The notes: a model not told the origin generated them from the sequence alone. A stretch of 39,305 nucleotides of DNA from Anaerolineaceae bacterium (GCA_016124855.1 WGMX01000058.1:1-39305), one strand, 5' to 3'. Positions 32,621 through 39,305 are shown, numbered from the stretch's first letter. Made by a program: numbers and translations.

Positions 32621-33616
32621 TTACTGACGCTGCCTGAATACCAACGGGAATAACCAGATCACCACAATGATGAGCAGTGCGACAGGCCACAGCGAAGCGG
32701 CTGCAAGGGTGATGGTATTGTCTAGCAATCCCATCGTGATGACTGTACCAGCTAATCCGGCAACAATCAGTATAATGCTGGGAAGCATCAAGCGTGATGA
32801 GACTGAAGGTGTGAGAATGCGTGTTATCAACATTGCTAGGCCGGTAGCAGCAATGAACAACGGCCAAGCGCTGGTAAATCCAAAAGCGTTTGGTTGGTTG
32901 AAGTAAAAGAACAACCCTCCAAAGAGCAGACAGACTAACCCGAAGAACAGTGATCCCCGTGCCCAGCGGTGCGAAGCGAACCAACGAGCCAGAAAGGTTA
33001 ACCCTAAGCCAACCGCGAGCAGGAATATAAGCAGCCAATTATCTGGAGCAGTATGGGTTGTGGTTAGTGAAAACGTCAACCAAGCACCTACCCCTATTAG
33101 CCACAACGCCGGAATAATCGAAACGATTTGACCGCGTTTGAGGGACATCATCGGTGGAACGGCAAAGAACCGTTCTGGATTTTCGATACGTGCCTGACGT
33201 TCAATTTTGGCCTGTTCTTCGGCTTCGATATGAGCGACACGGGCTTGTTCCGCTGCTTCCTGTTCGGCTATAACATCGCTTAAAGTCGAAACAGCAGCTA
33301 GAGCCGCTTCAATATCCAAGCCGTCGGTAACGTTGACAGGCAGCGAGTCGCTGGTGACATCGACGGAAGCCTTTTGAACTTCAGGCGAGGATTCTGTATC
33401 AGTCTCAGCAAGCTCAAGTGATTCTTCAACTACCTCAACTACGGTGGTAGACGAATCATCAGCCTCTACAGCCTCCGCTTCCGGCTCAGACTCTTTGGGT
33501 GCGGCAGACGTTTCGACGGGCTGTGGCGGCGCGTAACGTAAATCATCGTCACTCTGGTCAAAGCCAGAAGATGATATATCGTCGTTTGGGGTGAGGTCGC
33601 GTTCATCATTAGTCAT
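32621..33616 (-). CDS. Membrane protein with acidic N-terminal region
   Basis: A 331-residue protein I cannot assign to a family. Residues 1-125 are acidic and of low complexity (SDDDLRYAPPQPVE, VVEVVEESLELAETDTESSPE); residues about 120-150 are a Glu/Ala-rich helix that may be a coiled coil (EQEAAEQARVAHIEAEEQAKIE). After that come about six hydrophobic spans with short loops (starting SIIPALWLIGVGAWL and ending VALLIIVVIWLFPLVF), most like small DUF-type envelope proteins. It starts at ATG 33616; the frame runs 36 codons further without support. It abuts the GT4 gene, so a role in envelope glycan assembly is possible but unproven. Confidence 0.75.
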   Translation of the reverse strand: MTNDERDLTPNDDISSSGFDQSDDDLRYAPPQPVETSAAPKESEPEAEAVEADDSSTTVVEVVEESLELAETDTESSPEVQKASVDVTSDSLPVNVTDGLDIEAALAAVSTLSDVIAEQEAAEQARVAHIEAEEQAKIERQARIENPERFFAVPPMMSLKRGQIVSIIPALWLIGVGAWLTFSLTTTHTAPDNWLLIFLLAVGLGLTFLARWFASHRWARGSLFFGLVCLLFGGLFFYFNQPNAFGFTSAWPLFIAATGLAMLITRILTPSVSSRLMLPSIILIVAGLAGTVITMGLLDNTITLAAASLWPVALLIIVVIWLFPLVFRQRQ

Positions 33617-33705
33617 GAAGAATATTATGGCTGGTTTTGGGTTTATGCGCCAGAGCGAGAGCATCGAGACTAGCAGGAAAGGTCTTTGCTTGTCGCGGTT
33701 AAGGG

Positions 33706-33734
33706 TTGATTGTGTTATAGACACCCGCTATAAT
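33706..33734 (+). promoter_or_regulatory. Promoter of the tRNA-Cys gene
   Basis: TTGATT at 33706-33711, a 17-bp spacer and a perfect TATAAT at 33729-33734, nine bases before the mature tRNA start. One of the best promoters in the window. Confidence 0.82.
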
Positions 33735-33743
33735 TTCACTCAT

Positions 33744-33815
33744 GGCGACGTGGCCAAGTGGTAAGGCAAGGCTCTGCAAAAGCCTTATGCGCCGGTTCAA
33801 ATCCGGCCGTCGCCT
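33744..33815 (+). tRNA. tRNA-Cys (anticodon GCA)
   Basis: A 72-nt cloverleaf. The acceptor GGCGACG (33744-33750) pairs with CGTCGCC (33808-33814); D stem GCC/GGC; anticodon stem AGGCT/AGCCT with loop CTGCAAA, anticodon GCA at 33776-33778; T stem GCCGG/CCGGC with loop TTCAAAT. The discriminator is U, the identity base for Cys. The 3' CCA is not encoded. Confidence 0.97.
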
Positions 33816-33820
33816 CAATA

Positions 33821-33855
33821 AAACAGACTCTCAATTGAGAGTCTGTTTTTGTTTC
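33821..33855 (+). terminator. Terminator of tRNA-Cys, probably bidirectional
   Basis: A perfect 28-bp palindrome (33821-33848, arms AAACAGACTCTCAA and TTGAGAGTCTGTTT) ending in TTTTTGTTT. It lies between the tRNA and the stop of the convergent TIR gene and is A/T-flanked on both sides, so can serve both strands. Confidence 0.9.
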
Positions 33856-33879
33856 ATCGCCTAAGTTCTTAGTCGCACT

Positions 33880-35709
33880 TTACGATTTGATTCCCGTAAA
33901 CCACTCGTAGAGGTATGGTTTAGGTTTTCCATCTCTATCCACCAGCCCATAACTGTTATACATGTTGTCACTCCAACCAAACCATATTAAGGCAGCAACA
34001 TGATCGGAATAATCTTTGGTTAAGAGATCAACAGTCCCGCTGGCAAACTGCGCAATATCAGATGCGGCTTCATTTTGACGCTCAAGAACTCCCCATTCCG
34101 TAAACCAGACCGCTACGTTTGGAAATACCCGTTCGACGTTTTGCACATATTCTGTTATCGATCCAAAATTGGCGTATATTGAACCTAGTACCCCGCGTCC
34201 ATAGGGATGAATAGCAATTCCATCCTGACGAGTATCGGGGCTTGATTTGCTCGCAACATCCCGAATATAAGACGCTCCGCTGCTTGGCCCGGTTACTAAA
34301 CCGCCGCTCAATACAATGGCTTGTTTATCCGTATCACGAACGGAACGTATGGCCTCAGTAAGCATATCCGAATAACTTTTTGGTGGGATTGGGATCGAAG
34401 CCAACGCACCTGAATTGGCATCTTGTTCATTCCAAATTTGGTAGGAGCTAACCATATTTTTGTCTTTGTAGTGATCGGCTATATTGGTACAAGCCGCTGC
34501 AAAACTGCCGACATATTCAGTCCATTTTTTATCATCCATCTCTGACCAGTTGTAACCTGCCCCTTCGCCGAAAGTCTGGTGAGTGAAAATGAGCATCACT
34601 TTATACCCTGCATCGGCATATTTTTGAATGATCGGGTCATAAAAATTGTAGGCTTTAGTCAAATCTTGATTGCCTGTGCCCATGGACACATCGTAAACAA
34701 AACGAACCCATGTGATTCGACCTAATAGAGAAGGTTCGGGCGTATCAACTTGTGAACGGGGATTAATGTTTACACCAAGCGGTATGGTTACCGGTAATGG
34801 TTTTACGTCCTCGGAAGCCACATAGCCGGTAGCCCCAGCCGTCGTGCGGATTTGGAGCCATGGGCCTGATGTATCAGTTCCTTCAACTAATCTAAGTATG
34901 TCTTTTTGATTAACAGCAGCAACGACGGCTTGGTCCGGTCCTAAGCGAACGCGAACGCCATCGCGTACAGGATAGAATGCATAGGTTTTGGGGAAATCGA
35001 GCGACTTGCCGGTTTCAGGTGTGGGTTTTGGCGTGGTGTCATTTGTCGCAAGGAGGGTTGGCGTTTGTATCTCAGTTGGTTTGGACGTTGGGTTTACGGC
35101 GACCTTGACGGTTGCCGATGCAGCTTCTGTTGGAGAAAGTGGCGTTTCGTTACCGCTAATCCCTTTAAAGGCGACCCATGCTAATCCCATGATTAGTAAC
35201 AGACCAAAGAGTGCCGATAGGACTAGCCGACGAGTATTCCGCGAATTTCGAGGTGGTTGGATAGCCGCGATCAAATCATCCATATCACGGTGAAAGTCGG
35301 GGTCAAAGCGAATTTGTATCGTCTGACGATCAACCAATTTTTGAAGGGCGGCGGGTAGAGCACTCCTCTCCGGTAACGATGCGCCATCGACAAGTAAGGG
35401 GATAACACGAATATCGCTGCGATTCAGCCCTGTTTGTACTTCAAGCCGGACAAAATCGTTTGCATCATCTAAACGGCGGCTGCCTGATGAGTCGCGAATG
35501 TCGAGCCAAACCTTACCGATAATCACCAGCAAAATGTCGCAGTTGGCGAGGCTGTCTTTCAACACATCAGCAAAGGAATCGCCGGGGCGAATTTCGTTGA
35601 CATCTTTAAATACACTATCACGGCCAAACTGCTGTACAAGCCGATCATAAATTCGTTCGGCAGTTGCACGGCTGTCGGCACGGCGGTACGAAATGAATAT
35701 TTCGGGCAA
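33880..35709 (-). CDS. TIR-transmembrane-SH3b-GH-A-like receptor-type protein
   Basis: 609 residues. Residues 2-135 are a TIR domain: EIFISYRRADSRATAERIYD, VFKDVNEIRPGD, LKDSLANCDILLVIIGKVWLD, and DFVRLEVQTGL with E90 at the position of the NADase glutamate. Residues 136-160 end in basic TRR, then one membrane span (about 161-181) predicts TIR inside and the rest outside. A Thr/Pro-rich linker follows (about 190-235), then SH3b (about 245-303; GVRVRLGPDQ, GPWLQIRT, GYVASEDV), then a GH-A-like barrel (310-609) with E428 (SYQIWNEQD) and E538 (WFTEWGV). The last two modules are paralogous to proteins at 2723-4636 and 5620-7173. The TTG at 35709 has GGGAG a few bases upstream. It could sense or cleave a glycan outside and signal through TIR inside; that is inference. 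Confidence 0.9.
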   Translation of the reverse strand: MPEIFISYRRADSRATAERIYDRLVQQFGRDSVFKDVNEIRPGDSFADVLKDSLANCDILLVIIGKVWLDIRDSSGSRRLDDANDFVRLEVQTGLNRSDIRVIPLLVDGASLPERSALPAALQKLVDRQTIQIRFDPDFHRDMDDLIAAIQPPRNSRNTRRLVLSALFGLLLIMGLAWVAFKGISGNETPLSPTEAASATVKVAVNPTSKPTEIQTPTLLATNDTTPKPTPETGKSLDFPKTYAFYPVRDGVRVRLGPDQAVVAAVNQKDILRLVEGTDTSGPWLQIRTTAGATGYVASEDVKPLPVTIPLGVNINPRSQVDTPEPSLLGRITWVRFVYDVSMGTGNQDLTKAYNFYDPIIQKYADAGYKVMLIFTHQTFGEGAGYNWSEMDDKKWTEYVGSFAAACTNIADHYKDKNMVSSYQIWNEQDANSGALASIPIPPKSYSDMLTEAIRSVRDTDKQAIVLSGGLVTGPSSGASYIRDVASKSSPDTRQDGIAIHPYGRGVLGSIYANFGSITEYVQNVERVFPNVAVWFTEWGVLERQNEAASDIAQFASGTVDLLTKDYSDHVAALIWFGWSDNMYNSYGLVDRDGKPKPYLYEWFTGIKS

Positions 35710-35742
35710 ATCGAGCTCCCGTACAGTTCATTTGATAATCCG

Positions 35743-35776
35743 ATTATATTATAGAACGCGACATTTTCGAAATGTC
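35743..35776 (-). promoter_or_regulatory. Possible promoter and operator of the TIR gene
   Basis: On the minus strand, two overlapping TATAAT sequences lie at 35753-35743, 35-45 nt before the TTG start. Upstream, where a -35 box would fall, is a perfect 7-3-7 inverted repeat (GACATTT/AAATGTC, 35760-35776). The -35 itself is poor, so an activator or repressor site is plausible. Confidence 0.45.
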
Positions 35777-35837
35777 TCTGGGAGAAGTATTATTTGTAGG
35801 CCGAAAGCAACATTGATGAATAGGATATAAATGAGGG

Positions 35838-35865
35838 GTTTACAAAAATGAAATGTAGCGTATTA
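35838..35865 (+). promoter_or_regulatory. Promoter of the DUF1003 gene with long leader
   Basis: TTTACA at 35838-35843, a 16-bp spacer and TATTAT at 35860-35865; each box has five of six consensus bases. Start of transcription would be near 35872, about 290 nt before the first codon. Confidence 0.6.
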
Positions 35866-35871
35866 TCTAGA

Positions 35872-36164
35872 TGTCGGGTGGTACTTTTTACCCGGCAAAT
35901 TTGTCAATGTTCCATAGAAGGATCAAATGATCGAGGGCAGTAGTTACACGGAACAGCCACACTTAGCCAGCGGCGATAGCGCCCAACGGTAGTCGATCCC
36001 CTCTGCACAGATGTGTCACCGGGGATAGCGCCAACAGCGTTATCGCCGTCCCGCAACCTCGTGGGATAAGGGTGACAAGTTCCAAACTTACAATTGTATA
36101 TTCGTTTGGCGGGTAAACACCGGTTATTGGTGTATATCTGTAGTACATCTGTTTGGAGGCCATT
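35872..36164 (+). ncRNA. Candidate structured 5' leader of the DUF1003 gene
   Basis: No gene is visible in this 290-nt stretch. It holds alternative helices: GCGTTATCGCC (36037-36047) can pair over 11 bp (one G-U) with GGCGATAGCGC (35972-35982) or, over 8 bp, with the nearer GATAGCGC (36024-36031) across a 5-nt loop. GGCGATAGCGCC (35972-35983) can also fold on itself, and CCCGC/GTGGG closes another hairpin near 36050-36066. No T-rich terminator stem is seen; control at translation would be more likely. I match no known riboswitch class. GGAGG at 36155-36159 is the Shine-Dalgarno. Confidence 0.42.
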
Positions 36165-36815
36165 ATGTACAATGATCTTTTGCTGAATCGTATGGGTTCG
36201 ATGGATGAATCAGAAGAGCATGTCCAAGAACTAATTGAAGAAATTGAAGAACTCCAAAATTTACTTAGCCCGGAAGCACAACGGCTGATTAATGATCTGC
36301 GTCCACGCATCGTTACGGATGACGTGTACGAGGAGATGGAAGAGCAGGCGACGCTTGGCGATAGGTTTGCTGATAAAATTTCGTCTTTAGCGGGTAGTTG
36401 GCGCTTTATCATTTTTTTCTGTTTATTAATGGGAGTATGGATCGGAGTCAATGCCATCCTTGGCAGCCACGCGTTTGATCCGTTTCCATTTATTCTGCTC
36501 AACCTCGCGCTCAGTACGTTAGCAGCTTTGCAAGCACCTGTGATTTTGATGTCTCAAAATAGACAGGCAGCTAAAGATCGAGCGGTTGCACAGAATGATT
36601 ACCAAGTGAACCTGAAAAGCGAAGTTGAAATCGCGGACTTGCACCGTAAAGTCGATTCGCTGACCGAAGCGTTGACCATGCAAACCCGTTTGGTGAACGC
36701 GCTGGTGGCGGCACGACACAAAGAATTGAGCGCGACGGTTCGCGCGATGGAAAACAACCGGATGGCAGCGATGCCTGTAGCCAACGGTAACCACAACGGG
36801 CATCACATCGAATAG
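36165..36815 (+). CDS. DUF1003 membrane protein
   Basis: A 216-residue protein. The N-terminal 60 residues are acidic and helical (DESEEHVQELIEEIEELQNLL). The DUF1003 core follows: LGDRFADKISSLAGSWRFIIFFCLLMGVWIGVNAI, FDPFPFILLNLALSTLAALQAPVILMSQNRQAAKDR, two membrane spans with the typical SQNRQ-x2-KDR tail; then a coiled-coil-like region (about 145-180, SEVEIADLHRKVDSL) and a His-containing tail. Function of the family is not known. The ATG at 36165 lies five bases after GGAGG; TTG 36153 is inside that signal. The preceding leader suggests regulated expression. Confidence 0.9.
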   Translation: MYNDLLLNRMGSMDESEEHVQELIEEIEELQNLLSPEAQRLINDLRPRIVTDDVYEEMEEQATLGDRFADKISSLAGSWRFIIFFCLLMGVWIGVNAILGSHAFDPFPFILLNLALSTLAALQAPVILMSQNRQAAKDRAVAQNDYQVNLKSEVEIADLHRKVDSLTEALTMQTRLVNALVAARHKELSATVRAMENNRMAAMPVANGNHNGHHIE

Positions 36816-36844
36816 TTACAGGAAGCAAGTTTCAAGTTGCAAGA

Positions 36845-36867
36845 GGGGCGAATTTCGCCCTTTTTTG
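36845..36867 (+). terminator. Terminator of the DUF1003 gene
   Basis: GGGCG pairs with CGCCC around AATTT (36846-36860; the longer GGGCGAA/TTCGCCC match is also possible), followed by TTTTTTG. It lies 30 nt after the stop. Confidence 0.85.
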
Positions 36868-36911
36868 TTATACTACACCTAGAATAAATGTTCAATATTT
36901 GTGAGGCGAAA

Positions 36912-37250
36912 ATGGCCGTTACTTTTGATGATGTGCGGGCGATTGCATTGGAATTACCAGAAGTTCGAGAAGGGATTACGCATGGCAGCCCGTCCTTTTA
37001 TCTCGGTAAGAAGTTTTTGGGCGTTCGTGGTGAAGGCGATATTTTGATTATGAAATCGGCCATTGTGGAACGTGATTTGCTGTGTCAATTGGAGCCGGAA
37101 AAATACACCATCACGGATCATTATGTGCCTTTTGATTATGTGTTGGTTCGGATGAGCAGGGTCGATAAAGACGAAGTGCGCGATTTATTTCATAAGGCTT
37201 GGCGCCTGTTGGCGTTAAAAAAGTTGGTCAAGGAACATCCAGAGATTTAG
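36912..37250 (+). CDS. MmcQ/YjbR family protein
   Basis: A 112-residue protein of the MmcQ/YjbR family with a CyaY-like alpha/beta fold: TFDDVRAIALELPEVREGITHGSPSFYLGKKFLGV, a central strand pair, then DHYVPFDYVLVRMSRV and FHKAWRLLALKKLVKEH. Members have been proposed to bind DNA or act in toxin-linked settings, but no function is proven. The frame opens at 36888, but ATG 36912 has GAGG five bases upstream. It probably has its own promoter, since a strong terminator precedes it. Confidence 0.88.
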   Translation: MAVTFDDVRAIALELPEVREGITHGSPSFYLGKKFLGVRGEGDILIMKSAIVERDLLCQLEPEKYTITDHYVPFDYVLVRMSRVDKDEVRDLFHKAWRLLALKKLVKEHPEI

Positions 37251-37291
37251 GTAAGAGGGCTTGCCAGCGCAAACCCGTACACATTTATTTG

Positions 37292-38698
37292 CTATTCCAC
37301 TGATTCGTGCTCGGTTTCAATGAATATTTTGCCGGGGTTGAGAATGCCGTTGGGGTCGAGCGTTTCTTTAATTGACTTCATGACATTGAGTCCGTCACCG
37401 TGTTCATTGGGCATGTATTTGGCTTTACCGATACCTACACCGTGTTCACCGGTAGCCGTGCCACCGAGTTCGAGCGCCTTGAGGACGATGAGGCCATTGG
37501 TTTCCAAAGCGTTTTGATACTCGGCCTCGCCCTGAAAGGGGAACTCGACATGAATATTACCGTCACCAGCGTGACCAATCATATAGCAGGTGATGTGGCG
37601 TTCGTCACGGAGCTGTTCGACGTAGGCAATGAGTTCAGGGTATGCACTAATCGGTACAGCGACATCGTTGATAAAGAAGGTTTTATCAGGATGGGAGCGT
37701 ACCATGATTTCGTAGCTGGCATGGCGGGCGTGCCAGAGTTTCTTGCGCTCGGTTGAATCGGTGGTAGAGCGAAAGCTGAGCGCACCCATTTCATCACAAA
37801 TCTCTTTGACCATTTCAAGTCCAGCTTCGAGTGTGGCTTCTTGGGCGGCATGAAACTCCATGAACAGCGTGGGGTGATCGACCAGATCGACACCTTCGGC
37901 TTCACGCAGCATTTTAGTATGGGTGGCATCAATCAGTTCGAGGGCTGCCGGATCAAGTCCACTGCCACGCACAGCGACAACCGTTTCCACAGCCGATTTG
38001 ATGGTGGGGAAGGCGGCAATGGCAGCGCTCATAAACTGAGGGATTGGCACGAGTTTGAGTGTGGCTTCGGTGATGACTCCGAGTGTGCCTTCGCTCCCGA
38101 CAAACAGGTGAAGGAGATCGTATCCGGCGGATTGCTTGACCGAGCGCGAACCGACGTGAATGAGGCGACCATCAGCGAGGGCGACCTGCATTTTGAGGAC
38201 GTTATCTTTACTCGCGCCATATTTAACGGTGCGGATACCCGCAGCGTTGTTGGCGAGCATCCCTCCGACGGTGGCGTTTGCGCCGGGGTCAGGCGGGAAG
38301 AAGAGGCCGTAACGAGCCAACTGAGCGTTGAGGTCTTTGTGACCAATGCCGGGTTGAACGGTGACTTGGAAGTCATCAGCGTGAACTTGGACAATATTGG
38401 TCATGCGTTCGAAGGACATGAGGATGCCCCCACGAACGGGGATCGAGTTGCCTTCCAAGCCTGTACCGACACCCCAAGGTGTGACCGGAACGTGAAGTTC
38501 GTTGGCGAGTTTGAGAATATCCGCGACCTGTTGGGCGGCGGTGGGCCAGACCACGACTTCGGGCGGGACAGCGTGGTGTTGAGATTGGTCTTTGGCGTGA
38601 AGGTCAATATCAGCGCGGGCGGTGCTGACCGAGCCTGCACCGAGGATCGCGGTGAGTTGGGTGATGAGTTCAGGTGTGACCGGGTTAAAAGTAGGCAT
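37292..38698 (-). CDS. GlcD-type FAD-linked 2-hydroxyacid oxidase/dehydrogenase
   Basis: A 468-residue flavoenzyme of the glycolate oxidase GlcD / D-lactate dehydrogenase (VAO/PCMH) family. The FAD-binding domain shows PEVVVWPTAAQQVADILKLA, PWGVGTGLEGNSIPVRGG, PPDPGANATVGGMLANNAAG, GYDLLHLFVGSEGTLGVITEATLKL; the C-terminal cap ends HAGDGNIHVEF and GEHGVGIGKAKYMPNEHGDG, with metal and substrate His residues. Length is typical of GlcD. The GlcE and GlcF partners are not adjacent, so the electron acceptor is open. Start: ATG 38698; the frame begins at 38725 without support. It oxidises a 2-hydroxy acid, probably glycolate or D-lactate. Confidence 0.92.
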   Translation of the reverse strand: MPTFNPVTPELITQLTAILGAGSVSTARADIDLHAKDQSQHHAVPPEVVVWPTAAQQVADILKLANELHVPVTPWGVGTGLEGNSIPVRGGILMSFERMTNIVQVHADDFQVTVQPGIGHKDLNAQLARYGLFFPPDPGANATVGGMLANNAAGIRTVKYGASKDNVLKMQVALADGRLIHVGSRSVKQSAGYDLLHLFVGSEGTLGVITEATLKLVPIPQFMSAAIAAFPTIKSAVETVVAVRGSGLDPAALELIDATHTKMLREAEGVDLVDHPTLFMEFHAAQEATLEAGLEMVKEICDEMGALSFRSTTDSTERKKLWHARHASYEIMVRSHPDKTFFINDVAVPISAYPELIAYVEQLRDERHITCYMIGHAGDGNIHVEFPFQGEAEYQNALETNGLIVLKALELGGTATGEHGVGIGKAKYMPNEHGDGLNVMKSIKETLDPNGILNPGKIFIETEHESVE

Positions 38699-38781
38699 GA
38701 TGATTTTCCAAATAAAGAAATCCAAGTGGAGTCCATTTTAACCCCCAAGACCTAAAAAGCCATGTTTTAATCACCAATCAA

Positions 38782-38815
38782 TCTAACCACAGAGACACAG
38801 AGAAAGCAGAGAAAA
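38782..38815. repeat. CACAGAGACACAGAGAAAG low-complexity tract
   Basis: CTAACCACAGAGACACAGAG followed by AAAGCAGAGAAAAG. The motif TTAACCACAGAGACACAGAG is a familiar intergenic tract in several Chloroflexota, Planctomycetota and other genomes; a diverged second copy is at 39032-39117. No known function. Confidence 0.55.
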
Positions 38816-38863
38816 GCGAAATCAGCAGAAGATTCGCCAATTTCGCAGTTTGTGCAATATATC

Positions 38864-38985
38864 CGCTGAAATGACCGGCGGGTGTGAGGGAGCAAGGCGC
38901 TGAATTGACATTTTGTGTCGGCGGGTGGCTCGGCTGATGCCACTGAAATGACACAATTGCAGCGGATGTGAGGGAGCGTGCCACC
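38864..38985. repeat. Three degenerate tandem units with GGATGTGAGGGAGC core
   Basis: Units begin near 38864 (CGCTGAAATGACC), 38898 (CGCTGAATTGACA) and 38941 (CACTGAAATGACA). Each continues into GGCGG or GCGG, and units 1 and 3 hold GGNTGTGAGGGAGC. Unit 1 lacks about nine bases. A single reverse copy of the core lies at 13858-13873. Confidence 0.55.
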
Positions 38986-39031
38986 GCGTGCATATTGGTG
39001 TGTCCGACGACATAAATGCCATACAAATGCG

Positions 39032-39117
39032 GTTTAACCACAACGACACAAAGAAAGAGAAGGAAATGCAGAGAGAAGAATTTAACACGGAGACTCCAAG
39101 ACTCAGAGATATAGAGC
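39032..39117. repeat. Diverged ACCACAACGACACAAAGAAAG tract
   Basis: A purine-rich run of GTTTAACCACAACGACACAA, then AAGAAAGAGAAGG, CAGAGAGAAG, TTTAACACGGAGAC and ACTCAGAGATATAGAG. It looks like a worn copy of the tract at 38782-38815. Confidence 0.5.
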
Positions 39118-39276
39118 AATAGTTCTATTGTAAGCGAAAATGGAGGCGAATGGGTTACCAAAATGTAACTGTTTGTGTGAATTTCGCGCAAAAGGGAAAA
39201 GAGAATGAGGGAAAAAACAACGGTCAGCGGTAAAGTTAGGGTTAGAAAAAGAACCTAGGAACCGGAGGCCGTTGTT

Positions 39277-39305
39277 ATGAACCAGTATAGCAAATACCAA
39301 AGTGG
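39277..39305 (+). CDS. 5' end of a gene sharing the GT9-GT26 fusion N-terminus (truncated by the window)
   Basis: ATG 39277 follows GGAGG (39264-39268) by eight bases and opens MNQYSKYQS before the window ends. The fusion protein at 29374-31506 starts MNEYSKYEK, identical at seven of nine residues by this reading. This points to a gene carrying the same small N-terminal domain, perhaps another glycosyltransferase. Only nine complete codons are visible, so the call rests on the match and the Shine-Dalgarno. Confidence 0.5.

Larger units (their letters stand above)
38699..39276. other. 578-nt gap without a gene, rich in repeats
   Basis: No convincing coding frame. It holds a CCACAGAGACACAGAGAAAG tract at 38782-38815, degenerate 34-43-bp tandem units at 38864-38985, and a second purine-rich CAGAG/GAAAG tract at 39032-39117. 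The right part contains a perfect CAATAG-TT-CTATTG palindrome near 39117-39130. Confidence 0.72.

Noticed and set aside
35874..35894. GGGTGGTAC resembling the T-box antiterminator motif in front of the DUF1003 gene
   Set aside because: Only nine bases match, it lies at the probable transcription start, and there is no upstream stem with a specifier loop or an aminoacyl-tRNA gene downstream.
35963..36502. A 179-codon minus-strand frame over the DUF1003 gene and its leader
   Set aside because: Ser-rich shadow sequence; the plus strand has the clear DUF1003 motifs and Shine-Dalgarno.
37841..38755. A 304-codon open frame on the plus strand opposite the GlcD-type gene
   Set aside because: It is antisense to strongly conserved flavoenzyme motifs, is rich in Asp/Gly/Val as expected of a shadow frame, and resembles no family.
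38864..38985. Possible CRISPR array in the tandem units
   Set aside because: Units are degenerate, spacing is irregular (34 and 43 bp), there are no unique spacers between constant repeats, and no cas genes are present.
38778..39191. A 137-codon minus-strand frame at the right edge
   Set aside because: It is made by translating CAGAG/GAAAG low-complexity tracts and the tandem units; no start signal.

Overview
The window looks like a piece of chromosome from a free-living bacterium of moderate GC, most likely a Chloroflexota member of the Anaerolineae type. That placement is inferred from a combination of features: a PknB-like kinase fused to a TolB-type propeller, a DnaD/DnaI-style primosome next to DnaB, many stand-alone regulators, and intergenic palindromes beginning GTAGGG together with low-complexity tracts. 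No rRNA, phage, transposase or CRISPR array is visible. One tRNA (Cys) is present.

Layout. 1-2.7 kb: sugar-nucleotide epimerase, an orphan Imm5-like immunity protein, an ArsR-type regulator with DUF2087. 2.7-7.2 kb: two paralogous proteins ending in the same GH-A-like TIM barrel, with a PadR regulator between them. 7.2-13.2 kb: DinB-like protein, ferric-reductase-like membrane protein, Ser/Thr kinase with extracellular propeller, GntR/FCD regulator, metallo-beta-lactamase-fold hydrolase, DCC thiol oxidoreductase. 13.2-14 kb: repeat-rich gap. 14-17.3 kb: exopolysaccharide genes (SanA/YdcF-like protein, polyprenyl glycosylphosphotransferase, GT4). 17.4-18.3 kb: WD40 propeller. 18.3-26.9 kb: a long minus-strand run in which a bifunctional-nuclease-family protein, DnaB (with a mini-intein in its P-loop), a DnaD-like protein, a helicase loader with two AAA+ modules and a double GNAT protein are followed by an isomeroreductase-like protein lacking key residues, a Zn-PLC-like protein, a small protein and a QueG/RdhA-like iron-sulfur protein. 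27-28.4 kb: flavodoxin-like protein and a lipoprotein. 28.4-33.6 kb: a second glycan cluster (heptose-phosphate-kinase-like protein, GT9-GT26 fusion, GT4, membrane protein). 33.7 kb: tRNA-Cys with promoter and terminator. 33.9-35.7 kb: a TIR-transmembrane-SH3-GH receptor-like protein. 35.8-37.3 kb: DUF1003 protein behind a long structured leader, and a YjbR protein. 37.3-38.7 kb: GlcD-type flavin oxidase. 38.7 kb to the end: repeat-rich gap and the first codons of a gene whose N-terminus matches that of the GT9-GT26 fusion.

Most notable points: (i) the TIR-TM-SH3b-GH protein, which shares its extracytoplasmic half with two proteins 27-31 kb away that carry degenerate M23 modules instead of TIR; (ii) the intein that splits the DnaB Walker A motif, inside an overlapping primosome operon whose loader has two AAA+ domains; (iii) a ~290-nt leader with mutually exclusive helices before the DUF1003 gene; (iv) a short N-terminal domain reused in two genes near the right end. 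All functions are read from motifs; no database search was possible.
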